From Sphingobium cupriresistens (GTDB taxonomy: Bacteria; Pseudomonadota; Alphaproteobacteria; Sphingomonadales; Sphingomonadaceae), in NCBI RefSeq assembly GCF_004152865.1, contig NZ_SEOO01000025.1:1-62914 (forward strand): a stretch of DNA of 62,914 bases. The letters are read 5' to 3'. Below, one piece after another: positions 62,789 to 62,914 of the stretch. Each line of letters starts with the position of its first letter. The first letter of the stretch is position 1. The notes under the pieces were generated by a model. It ran no database searches, was not told where the DNA came from, and was given only the letters and a program-made list of their open reading frames with translations. Both the position numbers and the translations under genes were made by a program.

Positions 62789-62914
62789 GTCGGGTAGGCA
62801 CGGCCCGTTGCCGGGCCGCACCCCCCTCAGAACCGGACTTGATAGTTTCCCATCATCCGGCTCAAGCCTTTCAGAAGCCCGGTATCACCCGAGCCAGCAG
62901 CACCCGGAACTAGG
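62789..62914 (-). mobile_element. Group II intron, 3' end (domains V and VI)
   Basis: On the minus strand, 62863-62830 reads as a 34-base domain V: GAGCCGGATGATGG, GAAA tetraloop region, and CTATCAAGTCCGGTTC, with the catalytic AGC and closing GUUC. Next comes a domain VI hairpin (ggcccggcaacgggcc) and an end at CTACCCGAC, matching the AY 3' rule. The intron therefore ends at about 62789 and its body and reverse transcriptase gene lie to the right of the window. Confidence 0.85.

Overview
The window looks like the left part of a large integrative and conjugative element (ICE) in a high-GC alphaproteobacterium of the order Sphingomonadales. This assignment is an inference from gene content: an F-type conjugation operon of the sphingomonad kind, a MucR-family regulator, an astexin-type lasso peptide locus with isopeptidase and TonB receptor, and a 5S rRNA/tRNA-fMet rRNA-operon tail as the insertion site. 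No relaxase, coupling protein or second attachment site is visible, so the element continues beyond the right edge.

Layout: 1-365 is the 3' end of an rRNA operon (5S rRNA, hairpin terminator, tRNA-fMet). A large serine recombinase (322-2016, minus) ends inside the tRNA gene, marking the element boundary. It is followed by an IetA/IetS ATPase-subtilase pair (2275-5611). From 5787 to 13148 is a patchwork of accessory genes (polyamine-synthase-like enzyme, DUF1275 membrane protein, XRE regulator, PhnA-like protein, an orphan acyl carrier protein, Nudix hydrolase, DUF4168 protein, bactofilin-like protein) with visible decay, including a groEL remnant. From 34965 down to 13151 runs one long minus-strand operon for an F-type type IV secretion system (dsbC-traA-L-E-K-B-V-C-...-W-U-N-trbC-S26 peptidase-traF-traH-traG). 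Upstream of it lie an operator-like repeat region and three plus-strand small or regulatory genes (35280-36912).

The main cargo is a lasso peptide locus at 37088-46213. It holds a 44-residue precursor gene not detectable by ORF length alone, a strong intergenic hairpin, a fused RRE-protease (B) and a cyclase (C). A convergent operon carries an ECF sigma factor, FecR, a TonB-dependent receptor and a lasso isopeptidase. No export ABC transporter gene is present, so the locus fits the uptake/signalling class of proteobacterial lasso systems rather than the classical antibacterial class.

From 46711 onward are stabilisation and replication-type genes: a nucleotidyltransferase-HEPN protein, a PIN toxin with an unusual MarR-AbrB fused antitoxin, RadC, a membrane-anchored LuxR regulator, a sigma-region-4 protein coupled to a CHC2/Toprim primase-like protein, HU, a ParB-like protein, a 1426-residue Strawberry-notch-type methyltransferase-helicase and a MucR variant with a histone-H1-like tail. 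At the right edge a short gene is cut by the 3' end of a group II intron lying in antisense orientation.
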